Notes: generated from the sequence alone by a model not told the origin. DNA of 64,000 bases from Sneathiella sedimenti (GCF_017313765.1 NZ_JAFLNC010000001.1:248001-312000), one strand, 5' to 3'; counted from the first letter of the stretch, positions 39,721-48,993 are shown. Numbers and translations: made by a program.

Positions 39721-40203
39721 TCATGCCGACAATTTATCGGATTTACGCCCCTGAAACAAGCTTTCAAGCAATATTACAACCACGCCGACTACAATCGCCA
39801 TATCCGCAACGTTAAAGGCGGGCCAGCGCATGAAGATCAGGTCAAAATCGAAGAAATCCGCAACCGCCCCAAACCTGATGCGGTCAACGATATTGCCGAT
39901 CGCACCACCCAGCACCAACCCAAGGCCTATAGATAGCATCCGGTTTGCGGCTTTTCTAAGCCAGAAAAACACGACAACGGAAATAACGGCGGCAACAGCA
40001 ACCAAAATCCACCGCACATTGTCACCGGCAAACATGCCGAAACTTACGCCTCTATTCCAAACCATCACGAGATTAAAGAAGCTCGTCACTTCAATGCCCC
40101 CCGGATGGCGGGCCATCAGGTCAATCAGATAATGTTTGCTGACCTGATCAACGGCGATGATGACCGCGGCGATGGCAAGCCCGAGACGGAGCATATTGTT
40201 CAC
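39721..40203 (-). CDS. lspA: Lipoprotein signal peptidase
   Basis: Inner-membrane aspartic peptidase of 160 residues that cleaves prolipoproteins ahead of the lipidated Cys. Four hydrophobic helices and the two catalytic Asp motifs are visible: GNIVDRIRFG and FNVADMAI. Start is GTG at 40201-40203, overlapping the ileS stop (GTGA); ATG 40194 is an alternative. The lipoproteins at 19453 and 39703 would be substrates. Confidence 0.95.
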   Translation of the reverse strand: MNNMLRLGLAIAAVIIAVDQVSKHYLIDLMARHPGGIEVTSFFNLVMVWNRGVSFGMFAGDNVRWILVAVAAVISVVVFFWLRKAANRMLSIGLGLVLGGAIGNIVDRIRFGAVADFFDFDLIFMRWPAFNVADMAIVVGVVVILLESLFQGRKSDKLSA

Positions 40204-43019
40204 GCCTCGACTTCTACCGGTAGTGACACCACCACATCGGCGCAGCGATGGCAGAGGTCATTATAAGTCTCATGGGTTCCCACCTCATCGAGGATTTTCC
40301 AGCAACGTTGGCATTTTTCCCCGTCGGCAAGAGCCGGGACAACGGCAACACCACTGACATCCTCGAGAGTGAAGGCTTCCGCCGGCGCCGCGTCTGTTGA
40401 CAGGCTCACTCCGGAAGTGATGCAGATATCGGCGAGATCGAGACCCTCAAGCAACGCCTTATAATCCGCACTCACATAGACGGTTGGGGCGGCCTGCAGG
40501 CTGGAGCCAATCCGTTTTTCCCGACGCTCGATTTCCAACGCGCCCGTCACTACACGACGGAAACTACGCACTTTCGACCACCGGTCATGCAAGGCCTGAT
40601 TGCGCCAATCTTTCGGAATTTCCGGGAACTGGCGAAGGTGAACGCTGCTATCCTCGCCGGGATAGCGCGTCAGCCATGTCTCTTCTGCCGTAAAGACCAG
40701 CATCGGGGCGAGCCATGCGGTGAGGCAATGGAACAGCTGATCCAGAACGGTCCGCGCAGCGCGACGACGTATATCATTCGCCCCGTCGCAATAAAGAACG
40801 TCTTTGCGGATATCGAAATAAAAGGCCGACAATTCCAGCGTGCAGAAATTATGAATTGCCGTGAACACACGACTGAACTCATAGACATTGCAGTTCTCTC
40901 GAATGAGTTCATCCAACACTGAAAGCCGGTGTAAAACCCACTGCTCCAATTCCGGCATTTCAGAATAATCGAGCCGCTCACTTTCCTCCCAGCCTTCAAG
41001 ATTGCCAAGGATGAAACGAAGCGTATTGCGAAGGCGGCGGTAGCTGTCGACCTGCCCCTTCACGATTTCATTGCCGATACGCATATCTTCAGAGTAATCC
41101 GATGCCACGACCCAGAGACGCAGGATATCTGCGCCATTCTGTTCAATGATCTTTTGCGGCGCGACGACATTACCGAGGGACTTGGACATCTTGCGTCCTT
41201 GCCCATCCATGACGAAACCATGGGTCAGCACAGCCTCATACGGCGCGCGTCCGCGCGTACCGCAGGATTCCAGCAGTGACGAATGGAACCAGCCGCGATG
41301 CTGGTCGGTGCCTTCAAGATAGAGCGATGCAGGCCATTGCAATTCCGGTCGCGCCTCCAGCGTGAAGGCGTGTGTGCAGCCGGAATCAAACCAGACATCG
41401 AGGATATCTTTTGCCATCTCATAGTCATCGGCATTGTAGTCCGGCTCAAGAAACCGTTCTGCCGGGGAATCGAACCAAGCGTCGGCCCCTTCCGCTTCCA
41501 TGATCTCGAGAATACGGGCATTGATCTTTTCATCACGCAATAACTCACCGGTCTCCTTATGGGTAAAGACCGTGATGGGCACGCCCCAGGCGCGTTGCCG
41601 CGAGAGAACCCAGTCCGGTCGACCGGAAATCATGGCATGGATGCGGTTCCGCCCTGACGCCGGATACCATTTGGTATCATCGATCGCCTTGAGCGCTTTC
41701 GCCCGCAGGTCGTTCGTCTCCATCGAGATGAACCACTGGCTGGTATTGCGGAAAATCAAGGGTGCCTTTGACCGCCAGGAGTGCGGATAGGAATGTACCA
41801 GTTTGCCTCGCTTCAACAATGCGCCGACTTTTTCAAGCTCATCGGCTACGCCCTCGTTGCATTTATAGACATGCTGACCCGCGAACATCGGCACATGTTC
41901 GTAGAACGTGCCGTCCTCATCCACCGTATGCGGCACTTCAATGCCATGAACCATGCCGACTTCATAGTCTTCCTGGCCATGTCCTGGCGCGGTATGAACG
42001 AAGCCGGTACCGGCGTCCACTGTCACATGGTCTCCGTCGATCAGAGGAACGTCGAAATCATATCCCTGGCCATTGAAAGGATGCAGGCAGACGACTCCCT
42101 TGAAGGCATCGCCCTTGCCGCGCCAAATAACATCCGCTGCGGCAATGCCGGCTTCCTTCTTGACTTCCTCGAGCAATTCAGTCGCAACGAACAGCTTCTC
42201 GCCAACAACGGCAAGCGATCCTTCTGCCACCTCGCTCACTTCGATCCCGACATACTCCATGTCCGGACCATAGGAGATTGCGCGGTTGCCCGGCATGGTC
42301 CAGGGGGTCGTTGTCCAGATAACGATGGACGCACCCATAAATTCGTCGGGACCTGATTTTACGGGGAACCGCACATGGATCGTAGTCGAGGTATGATCGT
42401 GATATTCAAGCTCGGCCTCGGCAAGCGCTGTTTTTTCAACTGGTGACCACATGACCGGCTTTGATCCGCGATAAAGCCCTCCGTTCATCAGGAACTTCAG
42501 CAGTTCCCGAACGATTTGTGCTTCCGCATCGAAACTCATAGTCAGATAGGGCCGTTCCCAGTCGCCAATGACGCCAAGGCGCTTGAATTCCTCTTTCTGG
42601 ACACCGACCCAGTGAGCCGCAAAATCCCGGCATTCTTTACGGAACTCGACAACAGGAACCTGATCCTTGTCCTTCCCGGCTTTACGGTATTTTTCCTCGA
42701 TTTTCCACTCGATGGGGAGGCCATGACAATCCCAGCCCGGGACATAATGTGCATTCTTGCCCATCATCTGCTGGGAACGGCTGATAACGTCTTTCAGGAT
42801 CTTGTTCATCGCGTGACCGATATGCAGATTACCATTTGCATAGGGAGGGCCATCATGAAGAATGAATTTTTCGCGATCCTTTGACTGTTCCCGCTGACGG
42901 CCGAACAGGTCCATCGTCTCCCAGCGTTCCAGTAGTCCGGGTTCCTTCGCCGGAAGGCCAGCCTTCATCGGGAAATCCGTACGAGGTAAAAATAGCGTCG
43001 ATTTATAGTCAGTGCTCAT
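40200..43019 (-). CDS. ileS: Isoleucyl-tRNA synthetase
   Basis: Class I aminoacyl-tRNA synthetase of 939 residues. HIGH signature (GNLHIGHAMNK) near 67-70, KMSKS motif (GRKMSKSLGN) near 617, the CP1 editing domain between, and a C-terminal zinc-ribbon (EKCQRCWKI...LCHRC). The upstream neighbour ribF and downstream lspA are the classical proteobacterial cluster, interrupted by a hydrolase gene. Likely essential. Confidence 0.98.
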   Translation of the reverse strand: MSTDYKSTLFLPRTDFPMKAGLPAKEPGLLERWETMDLFGRQREQSKDREKFILHDGPPYANGNLHIGHAMNKILKDVISRSQQMMGKNAHYVPGWDCHGLPIEWKIEEKYRKAGKDKDQVPVVEFRKECRDFAAHWVGVQKEEFKRLGVIGDWERPYLTMSFDAEAQIVRELLKFLMNGGLYRGSKPVMWSPVEKTALAEAELEYHDHTSTTIHVRFPVKSGPDEFMGASIVIWTTTPWTMPGNRAISYGPDMEYVGIEVSEVAEGSLAVVGEKLFVATELLEEVKKEAGIAAADVIWRGKGDAFKGVVCLHPFNGQGYDFDVPLIDGDHVTVDAGTGFVHTAPGHGQEDYEVGMVHGIEVPHTVDEDGTFYEHVPMFAGQHVYKCNEGVADELEKVGALLKRGKLVHSYPHSWRSKAPLIFRNTSQWFISMETNDLRAKALKAIDDTKWYPASGRNRIHAMISGRPDWVLSRQRAWGVPITVFTHKETGELLRDEKINARILEIMEAEGADAWFDSPAERFLEPDYNADDYEMAKDILDVWFDSGCTHAFTLEARPELQWPASLYLEGTDQHRGWFHSSLLESCGTRGRAPYEAVLTHGFVMDGQGRKMSKSLGNVVAPQKIIEQNGADILRLWVVASDYSEDMRIGNEIVKGQVDSYRRLRNTLRFILGNLEGWEESERLDYSEMPELEQWVLHRLSVLDELIRENCNVYEFSRVFTAIHNFCTLELSAFYFDIRKDVLYCDGANDIRRRAARTVLDQLFHCLTAWLAPMLVFTAEETWLTRYPGEDSSVHLRQFPEIPKDWRNQALHDRWSKVRSFRRVVTGALEIERREKRIGSSLQAAPTVYVSADYKALLEGLDLADICITSGVSLSTDAAPAEAFTLEDVSGVAVVPALADGEKCQRCWKILDEVGTHETYNDLCHRCADVVVSLPVEVEA

Positions 43020-43126
43020 CGGGGCAAACTGATCCTAACAGTATCTCAATTTATTGGTATATCACTCGCGGCGGCGCGCCGCATTTTATTGGCTTTACCC
43101 TGATCATCAGGTGTGAACCTTTGTTA

Positions 43127-43152
43127 CCCGGCCTTATTTAACAAAGGCCGGG
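43127..43152 (-). terminator. 9-bp hairpin downstream of the hydrolase gene
   Basis: CCCGGCCTT and AAGGCCGGG with an 8-base loop, 160 bp after the hydrolase stop and 108 bp before ileS. The U-tract is poor on either strand, so it may be a weak terminator or a leader structure of ileS. Confidence 0.4.
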
Positions 43153-43311
43153 CTTATAATTCGATCGCGGGTAATACCCCGCCCGAGGAAACAAGCCGTA
43201 TGCATCCATAATTCTGTCATGGCAGGTGTTTTATCAACTCCGTGCTCTGCTGTCGAGAAATCAAAGACTAAAAGCTCCAAAAACAAGCGAATTTTACCGC
43301 AATAAACACTG

Positions 43312-44205
43312 TCAGTCCGCTTTTTCAGGTAAAAGATACATCCCGAGAAAGGCGGGCAACCGTTTAAGCGCATCCGCACGGGCAGCAGGATTAGGACCGA
43401 TTACCGGGATAACCCCTGTCATTGTCTTGTATTGAGGAAGCGTTCTTGTGATTTCCCCTGGCATATCAAAGCCGTGATAGGCGTTTGGATAGAGGACAAT
43501 TGACACCGGATTTCCACGCTTGCGCGCCGCCTCGATAAAACTCTCGCAGGGTTCCGGGCGCGTCCAGTTGTCTGCCTGTCCCTGAAGCACCATCAAGGGG
43601 ATCTTGGTTGACCAGCTCTGGGGTGCGACCTTCGTGAAGGGCCTCGACTGTAACTTGTCATTACAAAGCGCCGGATAGAACGCCGCCGCGGCAACAAAGT
43701 CATGACGCAGAGCGGGTACGGGCCGCGCGATACTCTCGCCTACCACCGTCAGAAGAACAATACCGCCCCCCTGTGACCAGCCGACTAGGCCAATCCTGTC
43801 CGGCAAGATAAAATCCTGCGACTGGAGATATTCGAGGGCGCCATAGGCATCGAAAGGACGTTCGCGATACATCCGCATACGTTTTTCCCGGTCTCCGCAG
43901 GTCACACCAAGATTACGAGAACCCGCGCTATCAACTGTCAGGGTCGCAAACCCCTGGTCATTAAGCTCCTTCGCCCAACTGGAATACATCTGCGAGATGC
44001 CCCCACACCCGTGCATCAGGACTACCGCTGGAAACGGGGCCCGTCCCTCCGGTTTCCCTAAATATGCGGTTAAGCGGGTATTTCCATCGAGACTGGGGAA
44101 AGAAACAACGTCATAGGCATGCGCCGGACTTACGGTAAGCAGAAAAAGAAACAAGCCACGAAACAGGAGAGAAAGGTGGCTAGCTATGGACTTTCTTATC
44201 CGCAT
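43312..44205 (-). CDS. Secreted dienelactone-hydrolase-like alpha/beta hydrolase
   Basis: A 297-residue alpha/beta hydrolase with a cleavable signal peptide (about SPAHA). Nucleophile elbow GWSQGGG near residue 149, oxyanion neighbourhood LMHGCGG near 64, and HGFDMP with the catalytic His near 250. The DLH-like fold and the mature extracytoplasmic location suggest a carboxylesterase or lactonase; the substrate is unknown. It overlaps ribF by 26 bases and splits the usual ribF-ileS pair. Confidence 0.85.
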   Translation of the reverse strand: MRIRKSIASHLSLLFRGLFLFLLTVSPAHAYDVVSFPSLDGNTRLTAYLGKPEGRAPFPAVVLMHGCGGISQMYSSWAKELNDQGFATLTVDSAGSRNLGVTCGDREKRMRMYRERPFDAYGALEYLQSQDFILPDRIGLVGWSQGGGIVLLTVVGESIARPVPALRHDFVAAAAFYPALCNDKLQSRPFTKVAPQSWSTKIPLMVLQGQADNWTRPEPCESFIEAARKRGNPVSIVLYPNAYHGFDMPGEITRTLPQYKTMTGVIPVIGPNPAARADALKRLPAFLGMYLLPEKAD

Positions 44206-45160
44206 ACTTGGTTTGCCGATTATTGTGGTTAGAGAGAATCTTCCGAGCCTTTTTGACGTCTTCTGCGATCTGCTCGGTCAGTTCCTCTATCCCGGCGAAT
44301 TTCATTTCCGGCCGGATATAATCAACAAAGGCGACGCGCAAGCTCTGTTCATAAAGATCGCCGGACCAGTCCATGAGATGAACCTCAAGAAGAACATCCT
44401 TTTTATCAAAGGTCGGGCGCATACCAAAATTTGCGACGCCATCTATCCAATCGACATGGGTTCCCCGGTGCAACCCGACCCGGACCGCATAAACGCCCAG
44501 CTTCGGGTGATGATACCCGACCAGCGGTATATTTGCGGTCGGAAATCCGATTGTACGGCCGCGCTTGTCTCCTTCGATAACCGGTCCCTCGATTTCCCAC
44601 CAATGGCCAAGCAATGTCGCGGCCTTTCCGGGCTCCCCCGCCTTAAGGCATTCGCGGATTGCCGTGGACGAAAATATAACGGTGCCTTCACCGACCGGTT
44701 CAACCACCGTCACGCCGAAGCCGTATTTTTTGCCAAGTTCCGCGAGAACGACTGTCGTTCCCTGTCGTTTGTGGCCAAAAATAAAATCATAGCCGACGAC
44801 TACATGGGCAACATTATATCCCTCAACCAGCACATCCCGGACAAAATCTTCGGCCGATTTCTGGGAGAAAGCCAGATTGAATTCAAGAGCCACCATGACA
44901 TCAATCCCCAGCCACTTCAGATGAGCCGCCTTTGTATCAAGGGTCGACAATCGAAACGGTGGTGCATCAGGGGCAAAGAATTCCCGCGAATGCGGCTCGA
45001 ATGTCAATACGCCGGCGGCCAACCCCTTCCTGTCTGCAATTTCCTGCGCTTCCGCAATTACGGCCTGATGACCGCGATGAACGCCATCGAAATTCCCGAT
45101 AGCCAGCACAAGCCCACGGCATTCTTCAGGAACATTATGGTAATCGCGTAGGATGCGCAT
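44180..45160 (-). CDS. ribF: Bifunctional riboflavin kinase / FAD synthetase
   Basis: RibF of 326 residues: N-terminal FMN adenylyltransferase domain with NFDGVHRGH (His28-x-x-His31) and the SSTAIRECL block, C-terminal riboflavin kinase domain with GPVIEGDKRGRTIGFPTAN. Makes FMN and FAD, needed for the many flavoenzymes here (ACAD, flavoprotein). Follows a MaoC-like gene by 30 bp. Confidence 0.96.
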   Translation of the reverse strand: MRILRDYHNVPEECRGLVLAIGNFDGVHRGHQAVIAEAQEIADRKGLAAGVLTFEPHSREFFAPDAPPFRLSTLDTKAAHLKWLGIDVMVALEFNLAFSQKSAEDFVRDVLVEGYNVAHVVVGYDFIFGHKRQGTTVVLAELGKKYGFGVTVVEPVGEGTVIFSSTAIRECLKAGEPGKAATLLGHWWEIEGPVIEGDKRGRTIGFPTANIPLVGYHHPKLGVYAVRVGLHRGTHVDWIDGVANFGMRPTFDKKDVLLEVHLMDWSGDLYEQSLRVAFVDYIRPEMKFAGIEELTEQIAEDVKKARKILSNHNNRQTKYADKKVHS

Positions 45161-45190
45161 CGACTGAATTCCGTATTGCTTTCGTTAATC

Positions 45191-45622
45191 TTAAGGACGA
45201 CGTGATACCATCAAAGTCGCCTCACCATCCAGCACAACGGTCTCCCCGATGGTACAAACACAGTCAAATGTGACCCGTTTGCCATTTATCTCTCGCAGCG
45301 TCGCCCGCGCCACAACTGTATCTCCGATACAGACTGGCGCCTTGAAATTCAGGTTCTGGCTCATGTATATCGCCCCAGGGCCCGGCAGCTTGGTTCCAAA
45401 CACCGTTGAAAGAAGACCCGCAGACAGCATTCCATGGGCAATGCGTTCCTTGAAAATTGTCTTCTCAGCAAATTCAGCATTGAGGTGAACCGGGTTTGTA
45501 TCTCCCGAAATGCCCGCATACATGACAATATCAGATTCAGTTATGGTCTTGGCGTAAAGCTCCGTCATGCCGACTTTCAGATCTTCCAGAAAATAGCCGT
45601 GCAAATCTTCATAAACTGACAT
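45191..45622 (-). CDS. MaoC-like (R)-specific enoyl-CoA hydratase
   Basis: Hot-dog-fold hydratase of 143 residues. Catalytic pair Asp41 and His46 in SGDTNPVHL, followed by RIAHGML, as in PhaJ-type (R)-3-hydroxyacyl-CoA hydratases. It may feed polyhydroxyalkanoate or CoA-ester metabolism. Located just upstream of ribF on the same strand. Whether CoA or ACP esters are used is unknown. Confidence 0.9.
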   Translation of the reverse strand: MSVYEDLHGYFLEDLKVGMTELYAKTITESDIVMYAGISGDTNPVHLNAEFAEKTIFKERIAHGMLSAGLLSTVFGTKLPGPGAIYMSQNLNFKAPVCIGDTVVARATLREINGKRVTFDCVCTIGETVVLDGEATLMVSRRP

Positions 45623-45756
45623 TGGGTTCCTGCTCTTTCATGTCCGGGGTAGGTCGAGCTATATAGAAGGAAAAAACGTGCTGCCGCAAGCATTGTGACA
45701 AGTTCGCCCGTCAAGATTCAGCCTATAGGCTCCGTTTTGACAAAACCCCGTGTGAA

Positions 45757-45764
45757 TTAACCAT
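45757..45764 (+). promoter_or_regulatory. TTAACCAT motif upstream of cheY, candidate CtrA site
   Basis: A full TTAACCAT lies 104 bases before the cheY start, with further TTAA words at 45794, 45801 and 45814 (the last as TTAACC). CtrA controls chemotaxis and flagellar genes in many Alphaproteobacteria. The spacing does not fit TTAA-N7-TTAA. Confidence 0.4.
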
Positions 45765-45867
45765 TTTTTCAGGTTCCGATCCTAATCTCCAACTTAAAGG
45801 TTAAAGCGGAGTCTTAACCCACACCCTGACCGGAACAAATTTTTTAGGAAAGTAAGAGGACATTTCC

Positions 45868-46254
45868 ATGGCTGTCGATATGAATATGTCGATCCTCATC
45901 GTTGATGATTACAAAACAATGTTGCGCATTATCCGCAATCTTCTCAAGCAACTCGGCTTTAATGCGGTTGACGAAGCAGCCGACGGTTCCGCCGCGCTTT
46001 CTAAAATGCGTACCAAGAAATACGGCCTTGTGATTTCCGACTGGAACATGGAACCGATGACGGGATATCAGTTGCTGAAGGAAGTCCGCGCCGACGAAAC
46101 CCTGAAGAGCACGCCCTTTATTATGATCACGGCAGAATCCAAGACCGATAATGTGGTTGCCGCGAAGAAAGCCGGAGTGAATAACTATATCGTCAAGCCG
46201 TTTAACGCGGCGACTCTGAAAACAAAAATATCCTCGGTCCTTGGTGAATTTTAA
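45868..46254 (+). CDS. CheY-type single-domain response regulator
   Basis: A receiver domain of 128 residues without output domain. Acidic pair Asp13/Asp14, phosphoacceptor Asp58, Thr88 and Lys110 are all in place, so it can be phosphorylated. GAGG precedes the ATG by 9 bases. It is coupled to the CheZ gene by a shared base (TAATG), so its dephosphorylation is probably handled by that partner. Chemotaxis CheY is likely; no CheA or flagellar genes are in the window. Confidence 0.92.
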   Translation: MAVDMNMSILIVDDYKTMLRIIRNLLKQLGFNAVDEAADGSAALSKMRTKKYGLVISDWNMEPMTGYQLLKEVRADETLKSTPFIMITAESKTDNVVAAKKAGVNNYIVKPFNAATLKTKISSVLGEF

Positions 46255-46865
46255 TGCCTGATACGGAAGAGGTCATTCAACTGAGAAAGGCGATTGCATC
46301 GCTTCATCAGGATTGTCAGGACCTCGCGAATTTTATCATGGCGGCCAGGTCGGAAATTGCCCAGATCCGGCCAAATGATCTCAAGCAGGAAAAATTGCCC
46401 CGCGCCGGCAAGGAACTGGACGCGATTGTGGAAGCCACGGAAACTGCGACCAACCAGATTATGACTGCGACCGAAAAGATCATGTCTGCGAAAGTGACGG
46501 ACGCCGACGTTGTCAATGACGCCTGCATGGAAATTTTCGAGGCCTGTTCCTTTCAGGACATCACGGGCCAACGGATCAGCAAGGTGGTCAACACCCTAAA
46601 CTATATCGAGGACTATCTCGCGCGCCTCACCAAGGCGTGGGGGCATCAGACGGATAGCGCTGCCGAGTTAGAGACCGGCTCCGATGATGACAGCAAACTC
46701 CTAAACGGGCCGGCCCTTGCCGGAGAAGGCGTCAATCAGGGTGATATCGATACGCTTTTTGATGAAGCCGGAACCGGATCACAAGTGGACGCCAATACAC
46801 AGGACGATGCTGACAAGGGCACAAGAAACAAGGCACAAGACGAAATTGACGCTCTGTTCGACTGA
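46254..46865 (+). CDS. cheZ: CheZ family phosphatase with two FliM-like C-terminal tails
   Basis: A helical CheZ-family protein of 203 residues. The catalytic block FQDITGQRI (about 100-108) has Asp102 and Gln106 corresponding to Asp143 and Gln147 of E. coli CheZ, which speeds dephosphorylation of CheY-P. After a flexible acidic linker come two near-identical motifs: Q-G-D-I-D-T-L-F-D at 162-170 and Q-D-E-I-D-A-L-F-D at 195-203. They resemble the CheY-binding peptides of FliM (QDEIDALL) and of the CheZ C-terminus. Having two copies is unusual. Starts at the base where the cheY stop ends. Confidence 0.88.
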   Translation: MPDTEEVIQLRKAIASLHQDCQDLANFIMAARSEIAQIRPNDLKQEKLPRAGKELDAIVEATETATNQIMTATEKIMSAKVTDADVVNDACMEIFEACSFQDITGQRISKVVNTLNYIEDYLARLTKAWGHQTDSAAELETGSDDDSKLLNGPALAGEGVNQGDIDTLFDEAGTGSQVDANTQDDADKGTRNKAQDEIDALFD

Positions 46866-46874
46866 CAAACAAGC

Positions 46875-47759
46875 TCAGTTGCCCTGCCAGACCATGTGTC
46901 CCATCACGTAAGTTGGTGAGAATTGATGAACCCGCGTGATCTCATCTATCTGCGCGGCCGTTGGTAATTGACCGTCCTTCAAACCCCATTCGTCTGCATG
47001 AATACCGCCACTTACCAACACGCTGTCAATGCCACAGCCGTTGGCGCCCTTTATGTCGGTTCTCATACTGTCCCCGATGGCAAGAATTCTTGAGGGTTCC
47101 GATACCTGCAGCTTTTCCATTGCCTGCCGATAAACCTCGGGATAGGGCTTCCCGAAAAGCTCGACCCGGCCGCCCAACTCCTCGTAGAGCGCCGCAATCG
47201 CGCCGGCACAATAATGAGATGTCGCCCCTCGCATCACGGTCAGGTCCGGATTGGCGCAAAGCATCGGCAGGTCATGTTTAAGGGCGTCCTGCAAGATTTC
47301 ACGATAGATTTCCGGTGTTTCAGTCTGGTCATCAACCAGCCCGGTGCAGATCAAAAAATCTGCGTCACCAATTGACGAAACCTTCTGATAGTCAAGGCCG
47401 TCCTCCAGCCCCTTATCACGAGCAGCCCCAATCTGGTAGAAGGCCGTACCGGTATTGTTTAAAAAGGGGTGATCGCGACTCGCCAACACCTCACGCGTAA
47501 TATCGCCCGAAGTCAGAATATGGTCATAACGTTCCCGCGCCACGCTCATATTTTCTAGGAAGTCGACAACATACCCGTTGGTACGGGGCGCGTTCGAGAG
47601 CAGGATGATCGGTTTACCGCCCTCCCGCAACCGATCCATGCAATCCAGCACCCCGGGATAAGGATGGTGACCATTATGCACGACGCCCCAAAGATCCAGA
47701 ATAAAAGCGTCATAATTCGGCGCGACTCCGGAGAGGCCGGAAATAATCTTGAAAGACAT
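46875..47759 (-). CDS. HAD-superfamily phosphatase (TIGR01459 type)
   Basis: Class IIA HAD hydrolase of 294 residues. The nucleophile motif FILDLWGVVHNG (Asp at about 20) has Trp at the position where many relatives have Thr/Gly, as in the TIGR01459 subfamily, and motif IV reads ILAIGDSMRTDIKGA. Related to pyridoxal/nitrophenyl phosphatases; substrate unknown. It converges on cheZ with a 9-base gap. Confidence 0.9.
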   Translation of the reverse strand: MSFKIISGLSGVAPNYDAFILDLWGVVHNGHHPYPGVLDCMDRLREGGKPIILLSNAPRTNGYVVDFLENMSVARERYDHILTSGDITREVLASRDHPFLNNTGTAFYQIGAARDKGLEDGLDYQKVSSIGDADFLICTGLVDDQTETPEIYREILQDALKHDLPMLCANPDLTVMRGATSHYCAGAIAALYEELGGRVELFGKPYPEVYRQAMEKLQVSEPSRILAIGDSMRTDIKGANGCGIDSVLVSGGIHADEWGLKDGQLPTAAQIDEITRVHQFSPTYVMGHMVWQGN

Positions 47760-47772
47760 TAGGAAAATCCTG

Positions 47773-48993
47773 TTAGTTTACGGATTGCGGTGGGCGCGGC
47801 ACGCCAAAAAGGAACCCCTGACCAAAACCGACTTCCACATCAAGCAGGCCAATCACGGTATCCTCGTCTTCAACCATGCTCGCGATCAATTCAATATTCT
47901 CACGCAGCAGGGCCTCTCGCAGATCATCGGGATGGATATCCATCGGCAAGCCGGGACGACCGGGAAGCAGTTCCGCAGCGGCAACCTTGAGATACCGGAA
48001 ATGCCGTTTTCCGAGTTCGCCAAAGTCGAAATCAAGTCGTTGCACATGATCTACGGAAAATGAGAAACCCATTTTAGCGAGCGTCACCAGCCCCTTCTGG
48101 ATCACTTCCGATGCGTTATCGATATCATCCTGCGCAAACTCCAGAATCAGGCTTTCGCTCAAATCCTTGTTTTGGTCCAGGAACTCAACGAACTGCCGGA
48201 AAAACGCCGTATCGTTCAGTGTTCGGGCGGAGACATTCACGAAAAAGCCGATGTCGGCATTACGCTGACGAACCCGCCGGATCAACTGGACGCAGCGAAT
48301 GAGCAGCAAATTGTCTATCGTCCCGATAAGGCCGGCACTTTCCGCGACGGCAAGATATTGTCCCGGTGTGATCACTTCACCCTGGGGCCCACGAATGCGC
48401 GAGAATGCCTCGTAAAATAGGGTGCGGCGTTGGGGCAAGCGGACAATCGGCTGCAAGTAAAGATCAACCTTGTTTTCCTGCAGACCGGAGCGCACGATTT
48501 CCAGTATCGCCGCGTCCTGAGAATGACTTTCCTCAGCCGGACCCTTGCTGTTACGTGCCGGCTCGACCTTCTCCGTCGGCTCTTCGGAAACCTCCTCATC
48601 CACAGATAGGATTATTTCCTCTTCCTCTGCCTTTTTAGGTGCAGGATCCGCTGAAAGTTGTTTCAGCAGCTTGCGCAGAATCTGCATTTCAGCGGCAAAG
48701 CTGTCCATGTTGCCGTCTTTACCGGCGAGGCGTCCGAGAATGTTATCGAAGCGGTCAAGACCGGATTCCGCCATATCGAGATCGCTGCGCATTTTCAGCA
48801 GGTCACGCTGAAATCGTGCGCGCTCCACATGCCGCATGATAAAATCATGGATCAGGGCACAAAGCAGGAAAAAGACACCTCCCGCCCAGTATCCGGCGAT
48901 TGGATCAACCCCCTGAACATAAACCGGTGTTTGCACAGCGATAACCACTGCCGTCAAGGCATAGGCAATAATAATTACGCTATGGTAGAGCAC
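47773..48993 (-). CDS. Membrane-anchored EAL-domain protein, catalytic site degenerate
   Basis: A 406-residue protein: two N-terminal hydrophobic helices (about 5-25 and 33-53), a coiled-coil/charged linker (55-165) and a C-terminal EAL domain. The signature EAL reads EAF (195-197); Asn253, Glu285, Lys336 and Glu375/377 remain, but the paired Asp motif DDFGTG is altered to DHVQRL (315-320). Lacking the second metal Asp, it probably does not hydrolyse c-di-GMP and may act as a sensor or scaffold. GTG start. It lies 13 bp upstream of the HAD gene, next to the CheY/CheZ block. Confidence 0.86.
   Translation of the reverse strand: MLYHSVIIIAYALTAVVIAVQTPVYVQGVDPIAGYWAGGVFFLLCALIHDFIMRHVERARFQRDLLKMRSDLDMAESGLDRFDNILGRLAGKDGNMDSFAAEMQILRKLLKQLSADPAPKKAEEEEIILSVDEEVSEEPTEKVEPARNSKGPAEESHSQDAAILEIVRSGLQENKVDLYLQPIVRLPQRRTLFYEAFSRIRGPQGEVITPGQYLAVAESAGLIGTIDNLLLIRCVQLIRRVRQRNADIGFFVNVSARTLNDTAFFRQFVEFLDQNKDLSESLILEFAQDDIDNASEVIQKGLVTLAKMGFSFSVDHVQRLDFDFGELGKRHFRYLKVAAAELLPGRPGLPMDIHPDDLREALLRENIELIASMVEDEDTVIGLLDVEVGFGQGFLFGVPRPPQSVN

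Noticed and set aside
43134-43379. 81-codon frame between the hydrolase and ileS
   Set aside because: Overlaps the hydrolase 3' end and a hairpin; composition not protein-like.
44186-45151. 321-codon open frame on the plus strand opposite ribF
   Set aside because: ribF has full motifs for both domains; the opposite frame looks like a non-coding shadow.
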